Below, piece after piece: positions 1 through 8,585 of a stretch of DNA of 64,000 nt (position 1 is its first letter; each line of letters starts with the position of its first letter). The DNA comes from Flavobacterium sp. (GTDB lineage Bacteria; Bacteroidota; Bacteroidia; Flavobacteriales; Flavobacteriaceae), in assembly GCA_014379405.1 (NCBI GenBank), contig JACMLU010000006.1:1-64000 (forward strand), read 5' to 3'. The position numbers and the translations under genes were made by a program. The notes beneath the pieces are model-generated. The model saw nothing but the letters and a program-made list of their open reading frames with translations, was not told where the DNA came from and made no database searches.

Positions 1-130
1 ATCGGAACTAATTATTATTCGACTCAAATTCTAGTGGTTTTTTAAATCTTTCAATTCTCTTACTCTCTTTTATTATTGTTCCGAAATCTCTTTCGGAACG
101 GCTGTCAATTCAATATGTCTAGGAACGTGT
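1..130 (-). promoter_or_regulatory. Probable rRNA operon leader, left edge
   Basis: This stretch lies just downstream, on the minus strand, of three tandem promoters. It contains a 9-bp inverted repeat (78-86 with 91-99, arms GTTCCGAAA and TTTCGGAAC, loop of 4). No protein-coding frame is convincing. Strong tandem promoters followed by an untranslated leader with a hairpin fit the 5' leader of an rRNA operon whose 16S gene would start left of the window. No 16S sequence is visible, so this is inferred from the promoter layout only. Confidence 0.5.
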
Positions 131-170
131 CTTACTTTTTTTTATTTGCTAGTCTTTCGATTAGCGGGTG

Positions 171-201
171 CAAAAGTAACAAAGTCTTTTCTTTCTGGCA
201 A
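171..201 (-). promoter_or_regulatory. Tandem minus-strand promoter 1 (closest to the leader)
   Basis: On the minus strand this reads TTG (201-199), 20 bases, then TACTTTTG (178-171), which matches the Bacteroidota primary sigma consensus TTTG-N19-21-TAnnTTTG. The block GCGGGTGCAAAAGTA on the plus strand is repeated almost unchanged at the two sites further right. Oligo-A/T tracts lie upstream of it. Confidence 0.7.
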
Positions 202-294
202 GCTTTTTGAAAAGTTTTTTTGAAAAATATTTTTTCGTTTGCTTTTCGATATTCTAACCAGTCTTTCAAAGATCGTTGCTCATTTAGCGGGGTG

Positions 295-325
295 CAAATG
301 TAACACTCATTTTTATTTCTCACAA
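295..325 (-). promoter_or_regulatory. Tandem minus-strand promoter 2
   Basis: On the minus strand this reads TTG (325-323), 20 bases, then TACATTTG (302-295). It lies 124 bases upstream of promoter 1, within the same repeated context (GCGGGGTGCAAATGTA on the plus strand), and has A/T tracts upstream. Confidence 0.7.
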
Positions 326-414
326 ACTTTTTTTAATCTTTTTTGAAAATAAATTTTCTCTTGATTTTGTTTCGTTTGCCAGTGTTTATAAGAACTTGTG
401 CGTCATTGCGGGTG

Positions 415-444
415 CAAAAGTAGTGAGTGTTTTCGATTAAACAA
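415..444 (-). promoter_or_regulatory. Tandem minus-strand promoter 3 (distal)
   Basis: On the minus strand this reads TTG (444-442), 19 bases, then TACTTTTG (422-415). It is the third copy of the roughly 120-base repeating promoter unit. The 5' flank has A/T tracts similar to the other two copies. Confidence 0.7.
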
Positions 445-480
445 TACCCTTTTCAATCTTTTTTGAAAGTATTTTTTAAT

Positions 481-840
481 ACACTGGTTTTTCGGTATTT
501 ACAATAACACTTTTTTGGCGATTTAGAATTTTTCAGGAGCCATTTTGAGAATTTGATCAGTTTTGATGGGATTGCAAGGCGATGCAACTCTAAACTGAAC
601 GCCTTTTTAGCTCCATTTGTTCTAGCAAATCCACAAAAACTATCTGATTAGAGTACTAAATAAACTTTGTTCCATTAAATTCTATTGTATTCACCAACGT
701 TTAGGGTACCACAACCTAGGCTTTGACTGGACTTTGACTAGAATTGAAGGGTTAGTATCCTTGGGAGGCCGATTTTCTATACTATATATTAGCAGAAATT
801 GTATACCTATAAACAAAACGTTCTTTGACAACAACTACCC
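481..840. other. Non-coding stretch between the divergent rRNA-type promoters and thrS
   Basis: I see no open frame of plausible composition, no tRNA cloverleaf and no clear terminator here. It separates the leftward promoter array from the structured repeat at 841 and the thrS promoter. Confidence 0.5.
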
Positions 841-924
841 TAGCCCTGATAGCAGTGGAAATCCTCTTGTAGAGCGATAGCGGAACAAGAGATTGAAACG
901 GATAGCAGGATTAAGCTCCTGAAA
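841..924 (+). repeat. Dispersed structured repeat, copy 1
   Basis: It begins TAGCCCTGATAGCAG and ends AGCAGGATTAAGCTCCTGA. The middle can fold into a hairpin (CTCTTGT with ACAAGAG). Copies with the same conserved ends and a different middle lie at 25711-25819 (same strand) and 23167-23242 (opposite strand). The constant ends, variable stem and intergenic location suggest a structured RNA or a small non-autonomous mobile repeat. I could not check it against Rfam; the Flavobacteria-specific Flavo-1 motif is one model to compare. Confidence 0.65.
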
Positions 925-964
925 AACCAAACCTATATATAATGTATAAACTTGTACTTATATA

Positions 965-995
965 TTGTATGTATTTTAGTAATGCGCTATATTTG
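965..995 (+). promoter_or_regulatory. thrS operon promoter
   Basis: TTG at 965-967, 20 bases, then TATATTTG at 988-995 matches the Bacteroidota promoter consensus well. The predicted transcription start is only about 10-15 bases before the thrS ATG at 1016, so the leader is too short for a T-box or a long attenuator. Confidence 0.75.
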
Positions 996-1015
996 CATTC
1001 ACAAAATTAAAAACA

Positions 1016-2962
1016 ATGATTAAGATTACTTTGCCCGACGGGTCAGTTAAAGAGTTTGATTCAGACGTAACACCGATGGAGGTTGCTAAAAGCATTAGTG
1101 AGGGATTTGCCAGAAACGTGATTTCGGCTTCTTTCAATGGTACAATTGTGGAAACCACAACTCCTTTGACGACGGACGGCAGTCTTATATTATATACGTG
1201 GAACGACGAAGGCGGCAAGAAAGCTTTTTGGCATTCGACTTCGCACGTGATGGCTCAAGTTCTTGAAGAAATGTACCCTGGGATAAAATTGACTCTTGGG
1301 CCAGCAATCTCGAATGGCTTTTATTATGACGTAGATTTTGAAGACCATAAAATTACGGATGCCGATTTCAAAAAAATTGAAGATCGTGTCTTGGAAATTT
1401 CGAGAGAGAAACACGAATTCAAATTGCGTCCTGTAACTAAAGCAGAAGCTTTGGAAGTTTACAAGGACAATGTTTATAAAACCGAATTGATTTCGAATCT
1501 TGAAGACGGAACGATTACCTTTTGTGACCACTCTACTTTCACTGATTTGTGTCGTGGTGGTCATATTCCGAATACCGGAATCATCAAGGCAATGAAAATT
1601 ATGAGTGTTGCAGGTGCTTACTGGCGTGGTGACGAAAAGAACAAACAATTGACTCGTGTTTATGGAATTTCGTTCCCTAAACAGAAAGACTTGACAGAAT
1701 ACCTGGAATTACTGGAAGAAGCAAAACGTCGCGACCACAGAAAACTGGGAAAAGAACTGGAATTGTTTGCCTTCTCCGCAAAAGTTGGTCAAGGTTTGCC
1801 TTTGTGGTTACCAAAAGGAGCTGCACTTCGCGATCGATTGGAGCAATTTTTGAAAAAAGCACAAAAGAAAGCGGGTTACGAGCAAGTGGTTACGCCTCAC
1901 ATTGGACAAAAAGAATTATACGTGACTTCTGGTCATTATGCTAAATACGGAGCCGACAGTTTTCAACCAATAAATACTCCAGCTGAAGGTGAAGAGTTTT
2001 TATTGAAGCCGATGAACTGCCCTCACCACTGCGAAATATACAATGTAAGACCTTGGTCGTACAAAGATTTACCAAAACGTTATGCTGAATTTGGAACAGT
2101 ATATAGATATGAGCAAAGTGGTGAATTACACGGCCTGACTCGCGTTCGTGGGTTTACTCAAGATGATGCCCATATTTTCTGTACTCCGGATCAATTGGAT
2201 CAAGAGTTCAAAAACGTAATTGATTTGGTATTGTATGTTTTTGGTTCTTTAGGTTTCGAAAACTTTACCGCACAGATTTCGTTACGTGATCAAGAGAATA
2301 GAGATAAGTATATAGGTAGCGATGAGAATTGGGAAAAAGCAGAAAATGCCATCATCAATGCTGCAGCCGATAAAGGATTGAAAACTGTTGTTGCTTATGG
2401 CGAAGCTGCCTTCTACGGTCCAAAGCTGGATTTTATGGTTAAAGACGCCTTAGGAAGACAATGGCAATTGGGAACCATCCAGGTAGATTATAATTTGCCG
2501 GAGCGTTTTGAATTGACTTACAAAGGTTCTGATGATCAACTACATACTCCTGTTATGATTCACAGAGCTCCTTTTGGATCGATGGAACGTTTCATTGCTA
2601 TTTTGATAGAACACACAGCAGGAAAATTCCCGCTTTGGTTGATGCCTGAACAGGCTATTATATTGTCTTTGAGCGAGAAATATGAAATATATGCGAAAAA
2701 AGTTTTAAGTCTGCTAGAAAATCACGAAATTCGCGCCCTTATTGACAACCGAAACGAGACAATCGGTAAGAAAATTAGAGATGCAGAGATGCAGAAAACC
2801 CCGTTTATGTTGATTGTAGGCGAGGAAGAAGAGAAAAACGGAACCATATCCATACGTCGTCACGGACAAGAAGGAAAAGGCAATGTTACCGTTACAATTG
2901 AAGAATTTGCTGCAATTGTAAATGAAGAAATAAGCAAAACACTAAAAGTATTTACAGTTTAA
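1016..2962 (+). CDS. thrS: Threonine--tRNA ligase
   Basis: A cytosolic class II aminoacyl-tRNA synthetase that charges tRNA-Thr. The 648 residues show an N-terminal TGS domain (about 1-62), a tRNA editing domain with HSTSH near residue 73 and DLCRGGH near 180, a catalytic core, and a C-terminal anticodon-binding domain. The zinc ligands are present: C335 in MNCPHHC, H386 in DDAHIF and H516 in HRAPFG. The length is normal for the family. It is the first gene of the thrS-infC-rpmI-rplT cluster, the same order as in many bacteria. ATG at 1016 sits just after a strong promoter. Confidence 0.97.
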   Translation: MIKITLPDGSVKEFDSDVTPMEVAKSISEGFARNVISASFNGTIVETTTPLTTDGSLILYTWNDEGGKKAFWHSTSHVMAQVLEEMYPGIKLTLGPAISNGFYYDVDFEDHKITDADFKKIEDRVLEISREKHEFKLRPVTKAEALEVYKDNVYKTELISNLEDGTITFCDHSTFTDLCRGGHIPNTGIIKAMKIMSVAGAYWRGDEKNKQLTRVYGISFPKQKDLTEYLELLEEAKRRDHRKLGKELELFAFSAKVGQGLPLWLPKGAALRDRLEQFLKKAQKKAGYEQVVTPHIGQKELYVTSGHYAKYGADSFQPINTPAEGEEFLLKPMNCPHHCEIYNVRPWSYKDLPKRYAEFGTVYRYEQSGELHGLTRVRGFTQDDAHIFCTPDQLDQEFKNVIDLVLYVFGSLGFENFTAQISLRDQENRDKYIGSDENWEKAENAIINAAADKGLKTVVAYGEAAFYGPKLDFMVKDALGRQWQLGTIQVDYNLPERFELTYKGSDDQLHTPVMIHRAPFGSMERFIAILIEHTAGKFPLWLMPEQAIILSLSEKYEIYAKKVLSLLENHEIRALIDNRNETIGKKIRDAEMQKTPFMLIVGEEEEKNGTISIRRHGQEGKGNVTVTIEEFAAIVNEEISKTLKVFTV

Positions 2963-2978
2963 CTTAAATTATAAAGTC

Positions 2979-3536
2979 ATAGCAATAAGAAGTAATAGAG
3001 GTTACCAACCTCGAGTAGAAAAAAAAGATGCCCACAGAATAAACAATCTGATTCGTGGTGTACAAGAAGTAAGGCTTGTAGGTGAAAATATTGAGCCTGG
3101 AGTTTTTAAACTTTCAGAGGCATTGCGATTAGCCGACGAATTTGAGCTGGATTTAGTTGAAATTTCGCCTAATGCAGAACCTCCTGTTTGCAAAATAATG
3201 GACTATAAAAAGTTCGTTTATATGCAAAAGAAACGTGAGAAAGAGCTTAAAGCAAAATCTACTCAAATTGTAGTGAAAGAAATTCGTTTTGGTCCTCAAA
3301 CGGATGAGCACGATTATGAGTTCAAAAGAAAGAATGCGGAAAAATTCCTGAAAGAAGGTTCTAAATTGAAAGCGTTTGTTTTCTTTAAAGGACGTTCGAT
3401 CATTTATAAAGACCAAGGTCAAATCTTGTTATTAAGATTAGCCACAGATCTAGAAGAATTTGGAAAAGTAGAAGCAATGCCAGTTCTCGAAGGAAAGAGA
3501 ATGATTATGTTTATTGCTCCGAAGAAAAAGAAGTAA
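2979..3536 (+). CDS. infC: Translation initiation factor IF-3, ATA start
   Basis: IF-3 binds the 30S subunit and monitors initiator tRNA and start codon. The frame upstream of the first ATG (3123) is clearly coding: it reads [19 protein letters not shown] and RINNLIRG, the conserved flavobacterial IF-3 N-terminus, and is open back to ATA at 2979. That start gives 185 residues, normal for IF-3, whereas starting at 3123 would remove about 48 residues of the N-domain. A non-AUG start is known for infC (AUU in E. coli, used for autoregulation through IF-3 discrimination); ATA here is probably the same device. It lies 16 bases after thrS. Confidence 0.92.
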   Translation: MAIRSNRGYQPRVEKKDAHRINNLIRGVQEVRLVGENIEPGVFKLSEALRLADEFELDLVEISPNAEPPVCKIMDYKKFVYMQKKREKELKAKSTQIVVKEIRFGPQTDEHDYEFKRKNAEKFLKEGSKLKAFVFFKGRSIIYKDQGQILLLRLATDLEEFGKVEAMPVLEGKRMIMFIAPKKKK

Positions 3537-3545
3537 GCAGTTGGC

Positions 3546-3583
3546 AGTCGCAGTTTTCAGTTTTCAAACTGAAAACTGCGACT
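3546..3583. repeat. 18-bp perfect inverted repeat of the CAGTCGCAGTTTTCAG family
   Basis: AGTCGCAGTTTTCAGTTT (3546-3563) and its exact reverse complement (3566-3583) are separated by two bases. It lies between infC and rpmI. The same word recurs at 22303-22428 and 28901-28969, so it is a dispersed repeat rather than a dedicated terminator; no T tract follows. Confidence 0.75.
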
Positions 3584-3633
3584 AAAAACTAAAAGATAAG
3601 TAAGTAAGAATAAATTAAAAACACTAGGAAAAA

Positions 3634-3831
3634 ATGCCTAAAATGAAAACCAAATCTAGCGCCAAGAAACGATTTAAAGTTACTGGTTCTGGAAAGATTA
3701 AGAGAAAACATGCTTTCAAAAGTCACATCTTGACCAAGAAATCTAAAAAACGTAAATTAGCTTTGACACACTCAGCGCTAGTTCACAAAACAGATATGAA
3801 AAGCATCAAACAACAATTAAGAATTCTATAA
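3634..3831 (+). CDS. rpmI: 50S ribosomal protein L35
   Basis: A 65-residue, strongly basic protein beginning [20 protein letters not shown], the L35 signature, followed by [20 protein letters not shown]. It is a structural component of the large subunit. It sits between infC and rplT, the canonical order, about 100 bases from each. Confidence 0.97.
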   Translation: MPKMKTKSSAKKRFKVTGSGKIKRKHAFKSHILTKKSKKRKLALTHSALVHKTDMKSIKQQLRIL

Positions 3832-3885
3832 GAACTCTTTAGGTTAAAACAATTTAAAATAACCTTGGAGTATGGCCTTAAGTTC
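3832..3885 (+). promoter_or_regulatory. Candidate cis-regulatory RNA structure between rpmI and rplT
   Basis: AGGTTA (3841-3846) pairs with TAACCT (3860-3865), and the outer GAACT (3832-3836) pairs with AGTTC (3881-3885), giving a nested two-helix fold directly after the rpmI stop. L20 represses its own operon in other bacteria by binding mRNA that mimics its 23S site; whether this fold does so is speculation. Confidence 0.3.
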
Positions 3886-3931
3886 TCTTGATTAAATTCG
3901 GGACGCCTGCTACAAAAAAAACAGAAAAAAT

Positions 3932-4276
3932 ATGCCAAGATCAGTAAATTCAGTTGCTAAGAGAGCAAGAAGAAAAAAGATAATGAAGCAAGCCAAAGGT
4001 TTCTTTGGTCGTCGTAAAAACGTTTGGACAGTTGCTAAAAATGCGGTTGAGAAAGCAATGTGCTATGCTTACCGTGACAGAAAAGTGAACAAAAGAAATT
4101 TCCGTTCTTTGTGGATTCAACGTATCAACGCTGGAGCTAGATTAGAAGGAATGTCTTATTCAGAACTAATGGGAAAAATCAAAAAAAACAATATCGAATT
4201 GAACCGTAAAGTTCTTGCCGATTTAGCAATGAATCACCCAGTAGCTTTCAAAGCAATACTTAATAAAGTAAAATAA
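3932..4276 (+). CDS. rplT: 50S ribosomal protein L20
   Basis: A 114-residue basic protein with the L20 N-terminal tail ([20 protein letters not shown]) and the conserved [20 protein letters not shown]. It is an early 50S assembly factor that binds 23S rRNA. It is the last gene of the cluster, followed by a strong terminator at 4317. Confidence 0.97.
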   Translation: MPRSVNSVAKRARRKKIMKQAKGFFGRRKNVWTVAKNAVEKAMCYAYRDRKVNKRNFRSLWIQRINAGARLEGMSYSELMGKIKKNNIELNRKVLADLAMNHPVAFKAILNKVK

Positions 4277-4316
4277 ACGTTTTATCAACTCAATTTAAGA
4301 TTACTTACTTATATAG

Positions 4317-4344
4317 AAACCCAGTCGAAAGATTGGGTTTTTTT
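4317..4344 (+). terminator. Intrinsic terminator after rplT
   Basis: Stem AACCCA/TGGGTT around GTCGAAAGAT (itself able to pair as TC-GAAA-GA), then seven T. The same hairpin, stem and loop included, recurs after the M16 peptidase (7386) and after the CxxC protein (8537). Confidence 0.9.
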
Positions 4345-4432
4345 ATGCATAAAAATCAAATTATGAAACATTTTAACATATAATTCATAACCACATATTC
4401 AAATTATCCTATTTTTGAATGAAATAATAAAT

Positions 4433-7351
4433 ATGAAAAAATTAGTACTACTAAGTAGTTTATTCCTTTCACTGACAAGTGTTACATCACAAACCTTTAC
4501 TACCGAAAAAAAGAAAGACTCACAAGGCTATTCGTATGAAACCGTAAAAAATGACAAAACCGGCGTTAGAATTTATACTCTAAAAAATGGTTTAAAAGTC
4601 TATCTGGCACAAAATACCGATGAACCAAGAATACAAACCTATATTCCCGTAAGAACTGGTTCCAACAATGACCCATCTGACAATACTGGCTTGGCACATT
4701 ATCTTGAACATATGGTTTTTAAAGGAACCAGTAAAATTGGAACCCAGAACTGGGAGACGGAAAAAAAATTGATTGCACAAATTTCTGATTTGTACGAACA
4801 ACATAAAGCTGAAACCGATCCAGAAAAAAAGAAAGCCATATACAAACGCATCGATGAAGTTTCGCAAGAAGCTTCTAAATATTCTGTAGCTAATGAATAT
4901 GACAAACTTATCTCTTCATTAGGCGCAAAAGGAACAAATGCACATACTTCTTTAAATGAGACAGTGTACAAAAACAATATTCCGGCAAACGAATTGGAGA
5001 AATGGATGATTGTTGAAAAAGAACGTTTCTCCGAATTGGTTTTGCGTCTTTTCCATACCGAATTAGAGGCGGTTTATGAAGAATACAATCGTGCCCAAGA
5101 CAATGATGGACGCATTGTGAACTATGAATTGATGAGTGCTTTATTTCCTACTACTCCTTACGGACAGCAAACCACCATTGGTAAACCCGAACATCTGAAA
5201 AACCCATCGATGATTGCCATTCACAACTATTTCAACACCTATTATGTTCCAAACAATATGGCGGTAGTTTTGGTTGGAGATCTAGATTTTGACAAAACCA
5301 TAAAAATGGTGGACCAGTATTTTGGAACATTTGCTTATAAAGAACTCCCAATGAAAAAGCAAGTTGTTGAAAAACCAATGACTTCAATAGTAGAAAGAGA
5401 AGTAAAAAGTCCAACCGCAGATAGACTAACTATGGCTTGGAGAACTTCTGGAGTAGGAACTAAAGAAGCATTATTGGCAGATATTACATCCAGTATATTA
5501 TCGAACCCTGGTGATGTTGGTTTAATTGACATTGACATCAACCAAAAACAATTGGCATTGGGTGCCGGTGCCTATTCCACAACCTTCAATGATTATGGAT
5601 ATCTAGGATTGGTTATATCTGTCAAGGAAGGACAGACTTTGGAGGAAGGCAAGAAATTATTGCTGTCAGAAATCGAAAAAATAAAAAAAGGAGCTTTTGA
5701 CGAATGGATGATTCAGGCGGTAATCAACAATATGAAACTGGATCGAATGAAAAATTACGAATCCGGTGACGGCTTGGCAACATCATTATACCGTACGTTT
5801 ATTCAAGGTAGAAGTTGGACTGAAACATTATCTGGAATCAACGAATTATCAAAAATCACCAAAGCCGATATTGTGAAATTTGCCAACAGCTTTTGCGACT
5901 ACAACTATGTAATTGTATATAAAAGAAAAGGAGTTAACGACAAATTGGTTCGCGTATCCAACCCCGGCATCACTCCTGTCCAATTGAACCGAGATTCGCA
6001 ATCGGAATTTTACAAAAACTTTTCCAAGCTAAATTCTACCGACTTGACTCCGATTTATGTTGATTTCAAAAAAGAAATACAAACCAAAAAGGTAAAAAAC
6101 ACCAATGTAAGTTTCATAAAAAACAATACCAACACCATTTCCAACCTGTATTATATTTTCAATATGGGATCGGACCACAACAAAAAATTGTCCTTGGCGC
6201 TGGGAATGTTGGACTTTTTAGGCACAGACAAAATGAGCGCCGAAGATGTCAAGAAAGAGTTTTATAAAATTGGAGTTACTTATTCAGTCAGTACGGGAAG
6301 TGATTTGAGCTATATTTCTCTTTCCGGTTTAGAAAGCAACCTGCCAAAAGGGATTGCACTATTGGAAAACTTGTTGAAAAATGTAAAACCAGACCAAAAA
6401 GTGTATGACACGACGGTTACTACCATTTTGAATACAAGAGTCAATTCGAAAAAGCGTAAAGAAAACATTATGGTTGCCTTAACCAATTATGCAAAATACG
6501 GTAAAGATTCGCGTTTTAGAGACATTCTTTCTGAAAAGGAATTGAAAGAAATGAAAGCTTCTGAACTTACTGACTTGCTAAAAGGGCTTACGAATTACGA
6601 ACACCAAATTTTCTTTTATGGAACTGATTTGAATCCAATTGTTGCCGCCTTGGAAAAAAACCACAATCTAAATGCCGGCAAAGCAATTCCAAGTCCAAAA
6701 GTTTATCCTGAACCAGTAACCACAGACAAAGTATATTTTGCCAACTATGATATGGTTCAAGCAGAAATGACCCGAATTGCAAAAGGAGAAAAATACAATT
6801 CAAACCTAACCGGAACTGTTAATGTGTTTAACTCTTATTTTGGATCAGGATTGTCGTCCATAGTTTTCCAGGAAATCAGGGAATCCAAATCTTTGGCTTA
6901 TTCTGCTCAAGCATTCTATGGCATCGCCAAAGAAAAAAATCTGTCCGATTATATGCAAGTTTCCATTGGAACGCAAGCCAACAAATTGCCACAAGCCGTT
7001 GATGCCATTTCAACATTATTAAACGATATGCCAAAAATTGAAAAGCAATTTAACAACGCCAAAGATTCGAGTTTGAAACAAATTGCTTCCACTAGAATTA
7101 TCAAGACAAACATTTTCTTTAATCAAATGAGCTTAAAAAAATTAGGTTTCGATTACGATATTAGAAAAGACATCTATGCAACTATACAGAATCTTACTTT
7201 GAATAGCACGAATGACTTTTTCAACAAGGAAGTTAAAACAAAAAAATACAACACTGCCATAATTGGCAAGAAGGAAAGTTTAGACTTTGAAGCCCTTAAA
7301 AAACTAGGAACCATTGAAGAAGTTTCTTTAGAAGAAATTTTCAATTACTAA
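4433..7351 (+). CDS. M16 family zinc metallopeptidase, secreted
   Basis: A 972-residue protein with an N-terminal signal peptide (MKKLVLLSSLFLSLTSVTS). The first half has the inverted zinc motif HYLEH (H89, E92, H93) and the downstream acidic segment ELEAVYEEYNRAQ that supplies the third ligand. The second half is a second M16 fold without the motif, as is usual for two-domain insulinase/pitrilysin-like enzymes. It probably degrades peptides in the periplasm or at the outer membrane. I chose the ATG at 4433, which begins the signal peptide; an in-frame upstream start at 4415 would spoil it. TATTTTTG at 4410-4417 may be its -7 element. Confidence 0.9.
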   Translation: MKKLVLLSSLFLSLTSVTSQTFTTEKKKDSQGYSYETVKNDKTGVRIYTLKNGLKVYLAQNTDEPRIQTYIPVRTGSNNDPSDNTGLAHYLEHMVFKGTSKIGTQNWETEKKLIAQISDLYEQHKAETDPEKKKAIYKRIDEVSQEASKYSVANEYDKLISSLGAKGTNAHTSLNETVYKNNIPANELEKWMIVEKERFSELVLRLFHTELEAVYEEYNRAQDNDGRIVNYELMSALFPTTPYGQQTTIGKPEHLKNPSMIAIHNYFNTYYVPNNMAVVLVGDLDFDKTIKMVDQYFGTFAYKELPMKKQVVEKPMTSIVEREVKSPTADRLTMAWRTSGVGTKEALLADITSSILSNPGDVGLIDIDINQKQLALGAGAYSTTFNDYGYLGLVISVKEGQTLEEGKKLLLSEIEKIKKGAFDEWMIQAVINNMKLDRMKNYESGDGLATSLYRTFIQGRSWTETLSGINELSKITKADIVKFANSFCDYNYVIVYKRKGVNDKLVRVSNPGITPVQLNRDSQSEFYKNFSKLNSTDLTPIYVDFKKEIQTKKVKNTNVSFIKNNTNTISNLYYIFNMGSDHNKKLSLALGMLDFLGTDKMSAEDVKKEFYKIGVTYSVSTGSDLSYISLSGLESNLPKGIALLENLLKNVKPDQKVYDTTVTTILNTRVNSKKRKENIMVALTNYAKYGKDSRFRDILSEKELKEMKASELTDLLKGLTNYEHQIFFYGTDLNPIVAALEKNHNLNAGKAIPSPKVYPEPVTTDKVYFANYDMVQAEMTRIAKGEKYNSNLTGTVNVFNSYFGSGLSSIVFQEIRESKSLAYSAQAFYGIAKEKNLSDYMQVSIGTQANKLPQAVDAISTLLNDMPKIEKQFNNAKDSSLKQIASTRIIKTNIFFNQMSLKKLGFDYDIRKDIYATIQNLTLNSTNDFFNKEVKTKKYNTAIIGKKESLDFEALKKLGTIEEVSLEEIFNY

Positions 7352-7385
7352 TGATTTAGTATTTCTTAAAGCTATTTGTTCCTAA

Positions 7386-7409
7386 AAACCCAGTCGAAAG
7401 ATTGGGTTT
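7386..7409. terminator. Bidirectional-looking terminator, second copy of the shared hairpin
   Basis: AAACCCA/TGGGTTT stem with the same GTCGAAAGAT loop as at 4317, followed by TTTCTTGTTT. It ends the M16 peptidase transcript. Confidence 0.8.
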
Positions 7410-7433
7410 CTTGTTTAACATCAATTATATTTG
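7402..7433 (+). promoter_or_regulatory. Promoter of the Crp-type regulator gene
   Basis: TTG at 7402-7404, 21 bases, TATATTTG at 7426-7433. The -33 lies within the preceding terminator stem, and the ATG at 7438 is only five bases after the -7 box, so the transcript may be nearly leaderless. Confidence 0.5.
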
Positions 7434-7437
7434 TTAT

Positions 7438-8022
7438 ATGGATGAGATAATTAAACACATACAAAAATTCATTCCTTTAAAAGAAGATGAGGCTGAAATT
7501 ATGCTGTCTTATTTTAAAACCGAAACTTTCAAAAAGAAACAACTACTATTGCAAGAAAGTCAAACCTGCAATAAACAGTATTTTATAGTAAAAGGTTGTG
7601 CTCGTTTTTACATCAACAATATAAAAGGAATTGAACAAACACTTCAATTTGGAATTGAAAACTGGTGGATTACCGATTATTTGAGTTTTCAATATCAAAC
7701 GCCATCCCAATTTAACATTCAAGCCATCGAAAAACTGGAAACACTTTCTATAGACAGAACTTCGTTCGAAGAATTATTGGAACGATTTCCAAAACTAGAA
7801 AAATACTTTAGACTTGTTATGCAAAAGTCTTTTGGGGCTTCACAGGTTCGAATAAAATATCTTTTCACGATGTCTGCCGAAGAGCGATTTCATCATATGA
7901 ACGATATGTTTCCGGAATTTATCCAACGTGTTCCACAATACATGCTTGCATCTTATTTGGATTTTTCTGCTGAATTTATGAGTAAAATACGCGCTAGAAA
8001 AAGTCTAATTTTTTTTTCTTGA
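7438..8022 (+). CDS. Crp/Fnr family transcriptional regulator
   Basis: A 194-residue protein with a cyclic-nucleotide-binding-type beta-barrel (LKEDEAEIMLSYFKTETFKK to about 120) and a short C-terminal helix-turn-helix region ending LASYLDFSAEFMSKIRARK, typical of small Bacteroidota Crp-like regulators. The ligand cannot be read from sequence. The start at 7438 (MDEIIKHIQKF) is preferred; an upstream in-frame start at 7402 would lie within the terminator and promoter. It probably controls the adjacent CxxC peroxidase-like gene, an arrangement common in this family. Confidence 0.85.
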   Translation: MDEIIKHIQKFIPLKEDEAEIMLSYFKTETFKKKQLLLQESQTCNKQYFIVKGCARFYINNIKGIEQTLQFGIENWWITDYLSFQYQTPSQFNIQAIEKLETLSIDRTSFEELLERFPKLEKYFRLVMQKSFGASQVRIKYLFTMSAEERFHHMNDMFPEFIQRVPQYMLASYLDFSAEFMSKIRARKSLIFFS

Positions 8023-8088
8023 AGTAGTTCAAGTTTTTTGAAGATTCACTTGCAGAACTTTGTAATGAATTTAAAAAACACATTCATT

Positions 8089-8523
8089 ATGGAAACTAGA
8101 GTAAACATTTTACAGACACAACCTGAAGCATACAAAGCAATGATGGGATTAGAAAAATACATCGCTTCAACTTCATTAACCCCAACTCACAAAGAGCTAA
8201 TCAAAATCAGAGCTTCCCAAATCAACGGCTGTGCTTATTGCATCAATATGCACACCAGAGATGCCCGAAAAATGGGAGAAACTGAACAACGAATTTATCT
8301 TTTGAATGCATGGAGAGAAACGACTCTTTATACAGAAGAAGAACAAGTAATTCTTGCTATGACTGAAGAAGTTACTTTAATTCAAAATCATTTATCGAAA
8401 GCGACTTATGACAATGCTAGAAAATTGTTTGAAGAGAAGCAGATTGCAGAAATTATTATGATGATTACTACCATCAATGCTTGGAATCGAATTGCCATTG
8501 CCACAGAACTGCCAATTGACTAA
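8089..8523 (+). CDS. AhpD-like carboxymuconolactone decarboxylase family protein
   Basis: A 144-residue cytosolic protein with the AhpD core motif (C48-A-Y-C51 followed by H55: INGCAYCINMHTRDA). AhpD-type proteins use this redox-active cysteine pair for alkylhydroperoxidase activity. The ATG at 8089 (METRVNILQ) matches the usual start; an in-frame TTG at 8038 would add 17 unconserved residues. It follows the Crp-type regulator by 66 bases. The substrate is unknown. Confidence 0.88.
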   Translation: METRVNILQTQPEAYKAMMGLEKYIASTSLTPTHKELIKIRASQINGCAYCINMHTRDARKMGETEQRIYLLNAWRETTLYTEEEQVILAMTEEVTLIQNHLSKATYDNARKLFEEKQIAEIIMMITTINAWNRIAIATELPID

Positions 8524-8536
8524 TTTTGCACTCAAG

Positions 8537-8563
8537 AAACCCAGTCGAAAGATTGGGTTTCTT
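8537..8563. terminator. Terminator, third copy of the shared hairpin
   Basis: AAACCCA/TGGGTTT stem with the GTCGAAAGAT loop, then TTTCTTG. It lies between convergent genes (AhpD-like plus strand, DUF6250-like minus strand) and can serve both. Confidence 0.8.
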
Positions 8564-8585
8564 GTTTTATATTATTAGAAGCAAA

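Noticed and set aside
1..480. Several short frames in the first 500 bases as genes
   Set aside because: They follow poly-A/T tracts of the promoter repeats and have no protein-like composition.
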